This document shows positions 1-23,696 of a stretch of DNA of 64,000 nt, piece by piece. Each line of letters begins with the position of its first letter. Positions within the stretch are counted from its first letter, which is position 1. The DNA is from Artemia franciscana (Eukaryota; Arthropoda; Branchiopoda; Anostraca; Artemiidae). The translations under genes and the position numbers were made by a program. The DNA is taken from assembly GCF_032884065.1 (NCBI RefSeq), contig NC_088867.1, positions 26,490,662 through 26,554,661 of the forward strand, written 5' to 3'. Under the pieces are notes generated by a model. That model saw only the letters and a list, made by a program, of their open reading frames with translations, was not told where the DNA came from and did no database searches.

Positions 1-14
1 AGCTAGACAATTTC

Positions 15-713
15 ATGAATAAGAACCCTCCCATCCCCTCGATTGTCCCTAGAGTTACTGAAAAAAAGCCCTCATATGCAGTGGTACTCAAGAATTTGCC
101 CTCTGACCTCACGAAGTCAGATTTGAGGAAAGACTTTTTGCAAAAAATGTGTGGCAGAGAGTGCTCTAAAATTTTCGAAGTTCAGCCCAGAAAAGATAAT
201 TGGCGAGTTGTTACAGCTAGCAAGGCTGGTGCAGAAACTCTTGTCGGGGTCTTTCAGAACGGTGATAAATCTCTTTCTGCGACAATCATGAGCCCCTCTC
301 ACCTCGGTATTGCTCGATTTGTTCCCAACAATATAAATGACGATGAACTTTGCGCACTGATTCCTAAATGTGTCAGTTCAAAACAGATTGGCAACACCCG
401 CTCGTTTCGATTGAAATTTGAAACCAAAGTTGATCTTATGAATGCTATAAAAAATCCCCCAGTCATAGATTATGAGAGGATCAAAGTGGCTGAGTATCTC
501 TCCCTCCCGGTAAGATGTTTCAAGTGTCAAGCTTACGGGCATATATCCAGTAGCTGCAAAAATGAAGCTATTTGCGCAGTCTACGGTGACCATGGTCATT
601 CAAGCTCCAAAAACATCTCCTTGTCAAAGGCCCAAGAAGTGTGCATTGTGCAAATCACAGGATCATCCCTGTTAAAGCTTCAAATGTCCAGTCGCCCAAG
701 GACTTTTAAGTAA
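15..713 (+). CDS. LINE ORF1, gag-like protein with CCHC zinc knuckle
   Basis: A 232-residue ORF at the 5' part of the LINE. Around residues 20-110 it looks like an RRM-type nucleic acid binding fold (YAVVLKNLPSDL near residue 21). A zinc knuckle follows with Cys168, Cys171, His176 and Cys181. A second knuckle at 187-195 is damaged because its second Cys is replaced by Tyr190. Such proteins bind element RNA and escort it in the retrotransposition particle. The ORF stays open to its stop, and the endonuclease ORF begins 15 bases later. It is a mobile-element gene, not a host gene. Confidence 0.75.
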   Translation: MNKNPPIPSIVPRVTEKKPSYAVVLKNLPSDLTKSDLRKDFLQKMCGRECSKIFEVQPRKDNWRVVTASKAGAETLVGVFQNGDKSLSATIMSPSHLGIARFVPNNINDDELCALIPKCVSSKQIGNTRSFRLKFETKVDLMNAIKNPPVIDYERIKVAEYLSLPVRCFKCQAYGHISSSCKNEAICAVYGDHGHSSSKNISLSKAQEVCIVQITGSSLLKLQMSSRPRTFK

Positions 714-728
714 AGTTAAGTCAGCATA

Positions 729-3337
729 ATGGCTCGAGCCTTAAGTCTTTTATCATGGAATATCAATGGCAAAGTGGTTGACAAAGGCCTAGACCTCTCT
801 GAACTTTTAAGTGCAATTGAAATAATTTTTCTGCAAGAACATTTTTTGTCTGATGAAAGAAAAATCTACTCAGTATTTCACAGAATTCTTATCTCTTATT
901 TCACCCAGCGAAAATGAATAAGAGCCGTGGCCGACCTTCAGGCGGATTAGCTATCATTTCACAATTTCCCGTCAATCTCCTTGAGTCGAATGACCATTTC
1001 ATTGCTGCCGAATTTTCGGACCTAATCTGCCAACTAATTACTGCTCTTCGCAATCAGAGAATAAATTCATAAATGCTTGCAAAAAGCTAGCGAGTTTTGT
1101 GAAGGGAGTTTCAAAGCGTCCAAATGCTCAAGTTTTGATCGCAGGAGACTTTAATTGTGACTTAACAGATAGTTCATCGCCAAGAACCCAACTCCTTCTG
1201 AATTCCCTTTCCCCTTCCTACTCAGTTGCTGACAAAACAGAAACTTTCACGTTTATTGGTGGCCTGTCAGCGACTTCTAACCTTGATCATTTTATTGCAT
1301 CTTTCCCCTGTGAAACTGTCAAGGTAATTAGTGATGGCTTTTATTCGGATCACCTTCCAATAAAGATGAAAATAAATGCTTCATTTCATGCCCCTAAACA
1401 GCCAGATAAAAAGTGGTTTTATATAAAAGACTGGAAAGAAGTTAACCGCGAGATGTTTCATTCTGAATGTGACAAAATATTAAATAAAATAAAGGTGCCC
1501 TTTCATTTGTTGTGCACGTGCTCGGGCCTTAGTGAAAAAGAAATAGCCATCGGACTTACATCTAGCTGAAATTGACCATGCATTAAAGTGTGCTGAAGCT
1601 TCAGCTGTCCCGTGCAAGCGTATTAGGAAAGGCTCTCAAGTTCAGGGTTGGTCAAAAAACCCTTCCCTTATTTCCGCGCGCGAGTCTTCTAAAATTTGGC
1701 TGAATATTTGGAAGAATTGCGGCAGGCCTAAGTCTGGGACTATAAATGGTTTGCGGCTACGTTCTAAACGTTTTTTTGCTAAAGTGTTAAGAAAACATAA
1801 GGTGATCTTATTGAGAAAAACGCTCATAAAATTGCAGAGAACCCTTCGAAGCTCTAGAAAAATTTTGAACGCCCTTGTGAACACATTAGTGCAAATAATA
1901 TTCCTGAGCCTGAGTGGATAAATTATTATAAGCATGAGTTTTCTTCTCCCGATCCTGCTCTTGAGTCAAAATTTGAAAAAGAATTAAGTGCTTGTCTGAA
2001 AAAACACGAACCTTCGACATTTATAATTAAGCCAAGTGATGTATCATTTTATTGTAAATAACTAAAGAAAAGAAATTCCGCGGGAGTTGATGGAATTACT
2101 GCCAGAAATTTTGATTATGCAAGTGCTCTTCTATTTAATCATTTATATCTACTTTTTCAAATGTCTATTGAAAACGGAGTTGTTCCTTATCAATTTACAG
2201 TTGGTCAAATAACCCCTATCCCGAAAAAGGCAAAAAGGATTTTACTGCGTGTAATTCGTTCCGACCTATAACAGTTTCTTGTACTATTTTTATATTGTTT
2301 GAGTCAGTTATTTTGGATGAAATTGTTTCTAAATGTTATGTCCCACCCCACCAGTTTGGTTACCAAAAAGGTATTAGCCGGGAGCATGCCCTTTTTGCTT
2401 TAATGAATGTTCGTGCTGAGGCAGAAAGAAGTAGATCCCATATTATCCTTTGCGCTTTAGATGTTGCTCGTGCTTTCGACTCTTGCATTTTTTCCCAAGT
2501 TTTACTTGAAGCGTATAAAAGAGACGTAAATTTTTGTATAGTAAAGTGCCTTGTGTATATGTACCATCACCTTAAGGCAAAGTTAAAGGGGATCTTCCCT
2601 TTTTGATATTTTGAAAGGAGTCCGTCAAGGTGGCCTTACCTCAACTTCTTTATTTAATAACTCTGTTTTAAATGCCCAAAATTTTGTTAATTTTAGTTGT
2701 ATTCACCGTGGATTTAACTTGTCTTTAATAACTTTGCAGATGACGTTTTGAATCTAAGCCGTACTTTTATTGGTTGTGAAAATGCGTTTAATCAGCTTTA
2801 CAATAAATATAAAAATATTGGGCTTTCTTTCAATGTTGAAAAAACTGCTGTTGTAGCTTTAAATTTTAAAGAGACAAATGGCCCTATTTTTTATCTTTAG
2901 CTAATGTTCAAGTCCCCCTTTCTCAAAAATTAGTTTACCTTGGAATGCCTATTGGAAAAAATATGAAAGAAACTGTGAAATTATCCCGTGAAAATTTGAA
3001 GAAAAAACTGAGAATTGCTTATGCTTCAATTGTATCTAATATTAAACACATTGATAAATTAAATCTTGCGAAAATTTATAAAAGCCTAGTTGTACCTCAT
3101 CTCCTTTCTCTTTGTCCGGCTTGGCAGTTTTTTAGTGAACCTCAGAAACTATCTGTTCGTAGAGTATATTTTCGTTATGCTAAATTCCCTCTCAGTTACC
3201 CTCCTTGGACTAGAAATAGTCACTTAATGAACAAATTCCGCCTAGTTTCTCCTACATCTATTATTGATAAAAGGCTTCATAATTTTCGTTCTTCTATGTC
3301 GATAGTGTCACACCCATGGTCAGCATTACTTATTTAA
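729..3337 (+). pseudogene. LINE ORF2 remnant: endonuclease and reverse transcriptase
   Basis: Broken ORF2. The N-terminal endonuclease block (LSLLSWNING, then FLQEHFLS) runs 729-917 and then loses frame. The endonuclease C-terminal half resumes at 1099-1569 with GDFN and SDHLP. The RT fingers/palm appear in 2090-2606 (NSAGVDG, FGYQKG, ALDVARAFDS), the FADD catalytic box near 2735, and the thumb/C-terminal region at 2945-3337. At least four frame changes or stops separate these parts, so it is inactive. RT of this kind would perform target-primed reverse transcription of the element RNA. Confidence 0.75.
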
Positions 3338-3473
3338 TTGTTTGTTTGTGTTAATTTGTATTTATTTGTAGCTTCTTTTTTATTTATTTTTCTCTTATTA
3401 CTCCATCTTAAGGGCGTTCCGCCCTCTTTTTTGTAGATGGGTTATAAATAAATTGATTGATTGATTGATTGAT

Positions 3474-4365
3474 ATAATTTTCAATGGTTCATAAATGCCC
3501 ATCGAGCCGCTTAGAGATTTTGAAAGTGAGGGGAGGGAAAGAGTAGCATCATTCTTATTTCTAAACGTTAATCAACCTAGAGATGTCATTTTTTTTGCAC
3601 TGTGGTTGGTGTTGTGATAAATAAAAACACACAATTTGAAATACAAATTATTGTTACAAAAGCGAAAATAACACTCTAATCAGCTCTGGGAAAAAAGGGA
3701 CATAGCAGTTATACTATCCATACTAAATGCTGTTTTCATAGATTTCCAAAATGGTAAACTGTAAGCCACAAGCTTAGCGTTCAAGACGATACAATCTATA
3801 TCAAAATTCACATCTTCCATATTTCCTACTCCCTTTAGACTGAACTTAATATTTTATGGTAGAAAATGGCAAAAAAATGGCACTTATCTGTGGCATTATC
3901 TTTTTTGATAACTTAAAAGGGCAGTAGATATTGTGGTTTCCTTTCAAATGACCCCTCTTAAAATATCTATGGCCACCGGTTTAATATGATCACCCTTGGC
4001 AGACAAAACAGAAGAAAAAGAGACACATCACTGTTTTGTATTAAAAAAGAAAATAAATTGTGGGACACTAAGTCTCCAGTACAGGATCTTCGAAAACAAT
4101 GATTTCATAGGGGTATTTTTTTTTTTATTATTAATTTAATATCAATTTCAAGGGTTCTAGACTCTTTGGAAATGCTCAAAATTTGATTCAATAATAATAA
4201 ATTATTATTCTTTTAGATCTGAACTGGACTCACTTTAATATTTTGTCCATTTTAGTCGTTTTTGGTGATTTTTTTTTCGTTTTTAGATTTAATGATTTGT
4301 GTTTCGTTTATTTATTCAACAACGGGACAGATTGTTCAGTGACACTACGGAAAAGTTGGGAAAAC
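3474..4365. other. Unassigned, probably DNAL1 intron sequence
   Basis: AT-rich sequence between the LINE tail and the leftmost recognised DNAL1 exon. I looked on the minus strand for the missing C-terminal DNAL1 exon and found none. A 48-codon minus-strand ORF around 3690-3820 has no resemblance to DNAL1. No RNA gene or repeat boundary was seen. Confidence 0.4.
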
Positions 4366-18265
<13,900 letters not shown>

Positions 18266-18427
18266 ATTACAATTAATAAATAAGTTGTTATCACCATAGA
18301 TACCAATTTCTAAAAGCTGATTGTTTGAAAAAAGATAGCGCAAGTATGCTTCAATCTGTTTGTAAACTTCAAACGGTTGTATCATTAAATAACATTTTTT
18401 CTTTTGTTTTGCTCTTATATATATATA
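18266..18427 (-). promoter_or_regulatory. DNAL1 5' flank between start codon and Helitron terminus
   Basis: Only 162 bases separate the DNAL1 start codon from the CTAG end of a Helitron fragment. The 5' UTR or proximal promoter must lie here or within the repeats. No clear TATA box or initiator was identified, so this is a positional inference. Confidence 0.3.
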
Positions 18428-18488
18428 CTAGCTGTTGGGAGGGCGCTTCGCGCCACCCCAACACCTAGTTGGTGGGGGCGCTTCGCGC
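18428..18488 (-). mobile_element. Helitron 3'-terminal fragment (copy 6)
   Basis: CTAG (18428-18431 complement), an imperfect terminal hairpin, the ACCTAGTTGGTGGGGGCGC tail, then an abrupt change at 18489 into copy 7. Only the last 61 bases of this element remain. Confidence 0.75.
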
Positions 18489-18499
18489 AAGTTTTCTGA

Positions 18500-20080
18500 A
18501 AAAACTGGATCAGCTGACAAAACTGAAAACTGAAAAAACTAAAAAAAGGCAAAAACTACAAAAAAAACTAAAAACTAATAAAAAAAATAAAAAAGCTAAA
18601 AAACTAAAAAAAGGCAAAAACTACAAAAAAAACTAAAAACTAATAAAAAAGCTAAAAAACTAAAAAAAAACTAAAAAAAGGCAAAAACTACAAAAAAAAC
18701 TAAAAACTAATAAAAAAAAAAAAGCTAAAAAACTAAAAAAACTAAAAAAACTAAAAAAAGGTAAAAAACTAAAAAAACTAAAAACTAAAAAAAACTAAAA
18801 AAAAAGGAAAAAACTGAAAAATAAGCTAAAATAAAGGTAAAAACCAATAAAAAACTAAAAAAAAAACTGAAAAAACTAAAAAAAGGCAAAAACTACAAAA
18901 AAAAATAAAAACTAATAAAAAAAGTAAAAAAGCTAAAAAACTAAAAAAACTAAAAAAACTAAAAAAAGGTAAAAAACTAAAAAAAATAAAAAATAAAAAA
19001 AATAAAAAAAAAGGAAAAAACTGAAAAATAAGCTAAAATAAAGGTAAAAACCAATAAAAAACTAAAAAGAAAAAAAGGAAAAAACTAAAAAAAATTTTCA
19101 TCTAAAAAACTAAAAAAAACTAAAAAAGGTAAAAACTAAAAGAACTAAAAAAGAAAAAAATAAATGACGACACTCAAAGAGAAAGCGACCAGGACAAAAG
19201 GAATGTTCGATTAGCAATCACCAAAGCACCGGGACACAGGGAGTATAAATGACGACCAGGACATAAGTAAAAAAAAAAACTAACAAAACTAAAAAGAAGG
19301 TAAAAACTACAAAAAAACTAAAAAGAAAAAAACTAAAAAAAGGCAAAAACTACAAAAAAAAACTAAAAACTAATAAAAAAGCTAAAAAACTAAAAAAACT
19401 AAAAAAAGGCAAAAACTACAAAAAAAAACTAAAAACTAATAAAAAAAATAAAAAAGCTAAAAAACTAAAAAAACTAAAAAAACTAAAAAAAGGTAAAAAA
19501 CTAAAAAAACTAAAAACTAAAAAAAACTAAAAAAAAGGAAAAAACTGAAAAATAAGCTAAAATAAAGGTAAAAACCAATAAAAAACTAAAAAAAAACTGA
19601 AAAAACTAAAAAAAGGCAAAAACTACAAAAAAACTAAAAACTAATAAAAAAGTAAAAAAGCTAAAAAACTAAAAAAACTAAAAAAACTAGAAAAAAGTAA
19701 AAAACTAAAAAAAATAAAAATAAAAAAAAACTAAAAAAAAGGAAAAAACTGAAAAATAAGCTAAAATAAAGGTAAAAACCAATAAAAAACTAAAAAGAAA
19801 AAAAGGAAAAAACTAAAAAAAATTTTCATCTAAAAAACTAAAAAAAACTAAAAAAGGTAAAAACTAAAAGAACTAAAAAAGAAAAAAATAAATGACGACA
19901 CTCAAAGAGAAAGCGACCAGGACAAAAGGAATGTTCGATAAGCAATCAACAAAGCACCGGGACACAGGGAGTATAAATGACGACCAGGACATAAGTAAAA
20001 AAAAAAACTAACAAAACTAAAAAGAAGGTAAAAACTACAAAAAAACTAAAAAGAAAAAAAAACTAAAAACTAATAAAAAA
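18500..20080. repeat. 728-bp tandem duplication of A-rich Helitron body
   Basis: Two near-identical blocks of AAAAACTAAAAAAGGCAAAAAC low complexity. Each ends with the CGACACTCAAAGAGAAAGCG segment and a GACCAGGACATAAG segment. The offset is 728 bp, measured at 19161 and 19889. Confidence 0.75.
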
Positions 20081-20512
20081 ACTAAAAAATCTAAAAATCT
20101 AAATAAACTAAAAAAGAAAAAAAAGGAAAAAAATAAAGGAGAAAAACAAAACTAAAAAACGAATGTATATACAGACCGGGACACCGGGATACAAATGACG
20201 ACCGGGACACAGGGAATATAAATGACGACCGGGACACAGGGACACAACTACAACGGGGACACCGGGGGAAACAGGGGGATATAAATGACGACCGGGACAC
20301 CGGGACAGGGAATGGTCGATTAGCAATCACCATCAACAAAGCTCAAGGGCAATCATTAGAATCATGAGGTATAGATCTGAATACAGATTGTTTTCCCATG
20401 GACCATTATATGTTGCATGTTCAAGAGTCGGTAAACCTGACAATCTATTTATATGCAAAGACAATGGGACAGCAAAGAATGTTGTATATTCGCAAGTTTT
20501 ACGTAGTTAAAA

Positions 20513-20642
<130 letters not shown>

Positions 20643-20793
20643 ATATTCACAGGTGGGACATAGGGACACAACTACAATGGCGCGTAACTATTATGGCGCG
20701 TAACGACTTACGCGCGCGGGGGGGCTTGGGGGGGCGCGAAGCGCCCCCACCAACTAGGTGTTGGGGTGGCGCGAAGCGCCACCCCAACAGCTA

Positions 20794-20794
<1 letters not shown>

Positions 20795-20856
<62 letters not shown>

Positions 20857-21864
20857 TTTAACTACGTAAAACTTGCGAATATACAACATTCTTTGCTGTC
20901 CCATTGTCTGTGCATATAAATAGATTGTCAGGTTTACCGACTCTTGAACATGCAACATATAATGGTCAATGGGAAAACAATCCGTATTCAGATCTATACC
21001 TCATGATTCTAATGATTGCCCTTGAGCTTTGTTGATGGTGATTGCTAATCGACCATTCCCTGAGTCGCCATCGTCATTTATATATCCCCCTGTGCACCCC
21101 GGCGTCCCCTTTGTAGTTATGTCCCTGTGTCCCGGTCGTCATTTATATTCCCTGTGTCCCGGTCGTCATTTGTGTCCCGGTGTCCCAGTCTCTGATTTCT
21201 CTTTGGGTGTCCCGGGCGTCATTTATATTCCTTGTGTCCCGGTGTCCCGGTCGTCATTTATATCCCCCTGTGCCCCCCGGCGTCCCCGTTGTAGTTGTGT
21301 CATTTATATTCCCTGTGTCCCGGTCGTCATCCCGGTATACATTCGTTTTTGAATTGGTATATGATGAAATAAATTTTTAATTTTTTCCCTTTTTTTCCTT
21401 TTAGTTTTTTTTTTATTGGTTTTGACTTTTTTTAGGTTTTTTAGTTTTTTTCTTTTTTCTTTTTATTTTTTTTTGAAGTTTTTATCTTTTTAGTTTTTTT
21501 ATTTTTATTTATATTTTTTTAGTTTTCTTTTTCTCCTTTATTTTTCAGTTTTTTCCTTTTTTTAGTTTTTTTTTCTTTTTAGTTCTTTTAGTTTTTACCT
21601 TTTTTAGTTTTTTTAGTTTTTTAGATTAAAATTTTTTTAGTTTTATTCCTTTTTTTCTTTTCAGTTTTTTATTGGTTTTTACCTTTTTTTTAGCTTTTTT
21701 AGTTTTTTTTCGTTTTTTCTTTTTACTTTTTTTTAGTTTTTATCTTTTTTATTTTTTTTTATTTTTATTCTTAATTTTTTTTATTAGTTTTTAGTTTTTT
21801 TTGTAGTTTTTGCCTTTTTTAGTTTTTTCAGTTTTTTTTAGTTTTTAGATTTTTACCTTTTTTA
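20795..21864 (-). mobile_element. Helitron-like copy 8, 3' end lost
   Basis: Minus-strand copy: (TA)n 20795-20852, helicase remnant (about 21055-20855, same TINKAQGQSL and VACSRV motifs), minisatellite 21055-21340, then T-rich low complexity to 21860. It meets copy 7 tail-to-tail through the (TA)n, and its own hairpin terminus is missing. Confidence 0.78.
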
Positions 21865-21938
21865 GCCTAACCAGGATTTGAACCTGGGACCTTCATTCTC
21901 CGTTCTGACACCCTCACTCACCGAGTGACTACTCCAGC
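21865..21938 (-). repeat. tRNA-like sequence (SINE head or tRNA pseudogene)
   Basis: On the minus strand this 74-base segment has a perfect B box GGTTCAAATCC (complement of 21874-21884), a 5-bp T stem CCAGG/CCTGG with a 7-nt loop, a 4-bp D stem TCAC/GTGA with GG in its loop, and a partly paired acceptor stem. The anticodon arm does not fold and lacks the expected T before an anticodon, so a working tRNA is unlikely. It lies at the edge of Helitron copy 8, followed on the minus strand by A-rich sequence. Confidence 0.55.
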
Positions 21939-21959
21939 ATGTTCATTTTGGTGTTTTAA

Positions 21960-22300
21960 ATGGTATATTATTAACCAAATTAATGTGTTTTACAATATAC
22001 TAAGCATCGTCATAACAAAAATGACGACAACTAATTTCATGACGTCAGTCAACAAAGAAATTAAATTCTGAAATTAAGTCATGAAATTAGTTGCCGTCAT
22101 TTTTGCTTTGACGGTGACGTCATTCAAGTTATATAAGACATATGTTCACGTAGAAATCTATTAATGTTTAAGTTTACAATGACTGATGAAGATGCTCAAA
22201 GAGTCTATGCCAAAAAACTTGCTGCTGATAGAGAAAGTCAGAAAAGAAAGCGTGCCGAGGAACTATCAGCAGCAAGTTTTTTGGCATAGACTTTTTTTAA
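21960..22300. mobile_element. Helitron 5'-region fragment with fold-backs and a start of an ORF
   Basis: Contains the TTTGTTATGACRATGCTTAGTATA block also present in copy 5. A 28-bp inverted repeat follows (22016-22043 with 22078-22105, one mismatch), then TATATAAG at about 22130. An ATG at 22181 opens a short frame beginning MTDEDAQRVYAKKLAADRES, rich in Arg and Lys, like the N-terminus of arthropod Helitron proteins. It stops after 36 codons where a 30-bp inverted repeat turns the sequence back. Confidence 0.55.
22202..22292. repeat. Perfect 30-bp inverted repeat
   Basis: Arms 22202-22231 and 22263-22292 are exact complements, with a 31-base loop at 22232-22262. The left arm lies within the small Helitron-like ORF, so the right arm is a flipped copy of coding sequence and creates its stop. 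Confidence 0.92.
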
Positions 22301-23302
22301 TTCAAAACAAGCGCACTTAGAAAACTGTTTTTGAGGGAAGGGAGATTTTCAAAAAAAATATGTTTTAACAACCAAATGTGATACTTTTTAAATACTTCTA
22401 AATGATGTACCCCGTTTGTACTCTGGCACCCTATGGAAAGTTGTTATAAAGTTTTATCCTTAAACCGGGAATCTAATGTGCAGAGTGTCTATTAGTTGAA
22501 TATGAGCAATTTGTACTTAGTACCTGTCACAAAGACTGCTGTTGCAAAGATTGGGGAGGGACACGGGCCTGAGCTACTCTCTTTATTCATATTGAGAGTA
22601 TTGATTAGCCGCTAGGGCATCTTCTGATTATATTTACTCCGTTTGTAGAATTCAAAACCCCGTGACTTCTCCATCACCTCGCCCTTCCGTTGTCCCCTTT
22701 TTAACACTATGATGGGCATAAAGAACTTTGTCTGGAACAAAATCTCGCAAGGATATCCAATTTCGAGTGATGGAGACCGAAAGTGGGTCATTAGCCTCTT
22801 TGACACCCAATTCTACCGCCAGATTTAAGCATAAAGGTAAGCAAGTTGCACCTTTTTGGAACCGGGATAATACAAAGATTTTCAACCTTTTATAATAGAG
22901 GCACAAAGCGGGCCTGTGAACCTTTTAATGCTACCCCTGTTTTGAACTTCTCAGCAAAAAGGCAGGATTGTGTTTTTTTTTCTCCAGTTGGTTGAAACAT
23001 ATGGTGCAGGTACATTAGGCCAGTGGAACAGAAGAATGGTGATTTATTGACTCATAAGCCCTTTCTCTGACCTTTACAAGATAGTGCTCTGATATTTATA
23101 CAGGTAGAGACTATCAACTTAGCCTATGGGGCAGGGAGACGATCTATAGTCATAGTGATTTTCCCTAATATATTTTAGACCGTGACTTTTCTTGTCCAAG
23201 TGCTAGCATACTTCGAAGTTTTGAAGTTCTGGGATTCCCCGCACTATTTAAAGTTGAGACTTGCCCATGTATTTACCATAAACGTCAGTGGTCCGGTTCC
23301 AT
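22293..23302. other. Unassigned intergenic sequence
   Basis: No gene, RNA or repeat boundary recognised. Minus-strand ORFs at 22612-22906 have no family resemblance and no supporting splice structure. Confidence 0.4.
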
Positions 23303-23696
23303 TCAAGGTTCAAGGTTCAAGGTTCAAGGTTCTTTTATTATAACCAATATATACAAAATATTAGGTAACTCAAGGCTGAGAGTATAGCTCGAATGCAATT
23401 GAGCTACCTTTAAGAAACACTAAATATGCACAAAATTAAAAATAAAAACTTCTCTTAACCAAACTTGACAGAAATAAATAAAAAACTAATCCCGTGCCGT
23501 ACGATACCACTTCCATCCTCCGCGCACCATCCTGAGACACAATTAAATTTACAACTTAAAACCAAGTGAGTCATAAGACATCTGGAGGCCTCATGGGCGA
23601 ACCCCAGAGACCAACCCAATACTAAAAAAAAAAAAAAATATATAAACATCCCTATAAAAAAAAAAAAAAAATAAAAAAAAAAAATAAAAAATCATA

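Larger units (their letters stand above)
1..3473 (+). mobile_element. Degenerate non-LTR retrotransposon (LINE), Jockey/CR1-like
   Basis: A decayed LINE read left to right: a gag-like ORF (15-713), an apurinic-type endonuclease in two frames (729-917 and 1099-1569), then reverse transcriptase pieces to about 3337. The endonuclease keeps the GDFN and SDHLP signatures. The RT keeps a GYQKG segment, an ALDVARAFD segment and a FADDVL box near 2735, but the frame changes several times, so no full enzyme can be made. The 3' end is a TTGA tandem tail at about 3447-3473, as in CR1/Jockey-type elements. The 5' end may lie outside the window. If DNAL1 continues leftward, this element sits inside its third intron. 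Clade assignment is inference; LINE identity is firm. Confidence 0.85.

Noticed and set aside
3690-3830. Minus-strand short ORF with an acceptor-like site, considered as the last DNAL1 exon
   Set aside because: Its translation lacks the GNPL start and the VPxLKxLDG segment expected of the DNAL1 C-terminus.
18266-18385. Upstream in-frame ATG extending the DNAL1 N-terminus by 40 residues
   Set aside because: The family N-terminus begins about where the ATG at 18265 lies, and the extension resembles no known part of DNAL1.
21865-21938. Functional tRNA gene
   Set aside because: The anticodon stem does not form and the expected T before the anticodon is missing.
22612-22906. Overlapping minus-strand ORFs of 64 and 84 codons
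   Set aside because: No family resemblance, and the two frames overlap without a conserved one.
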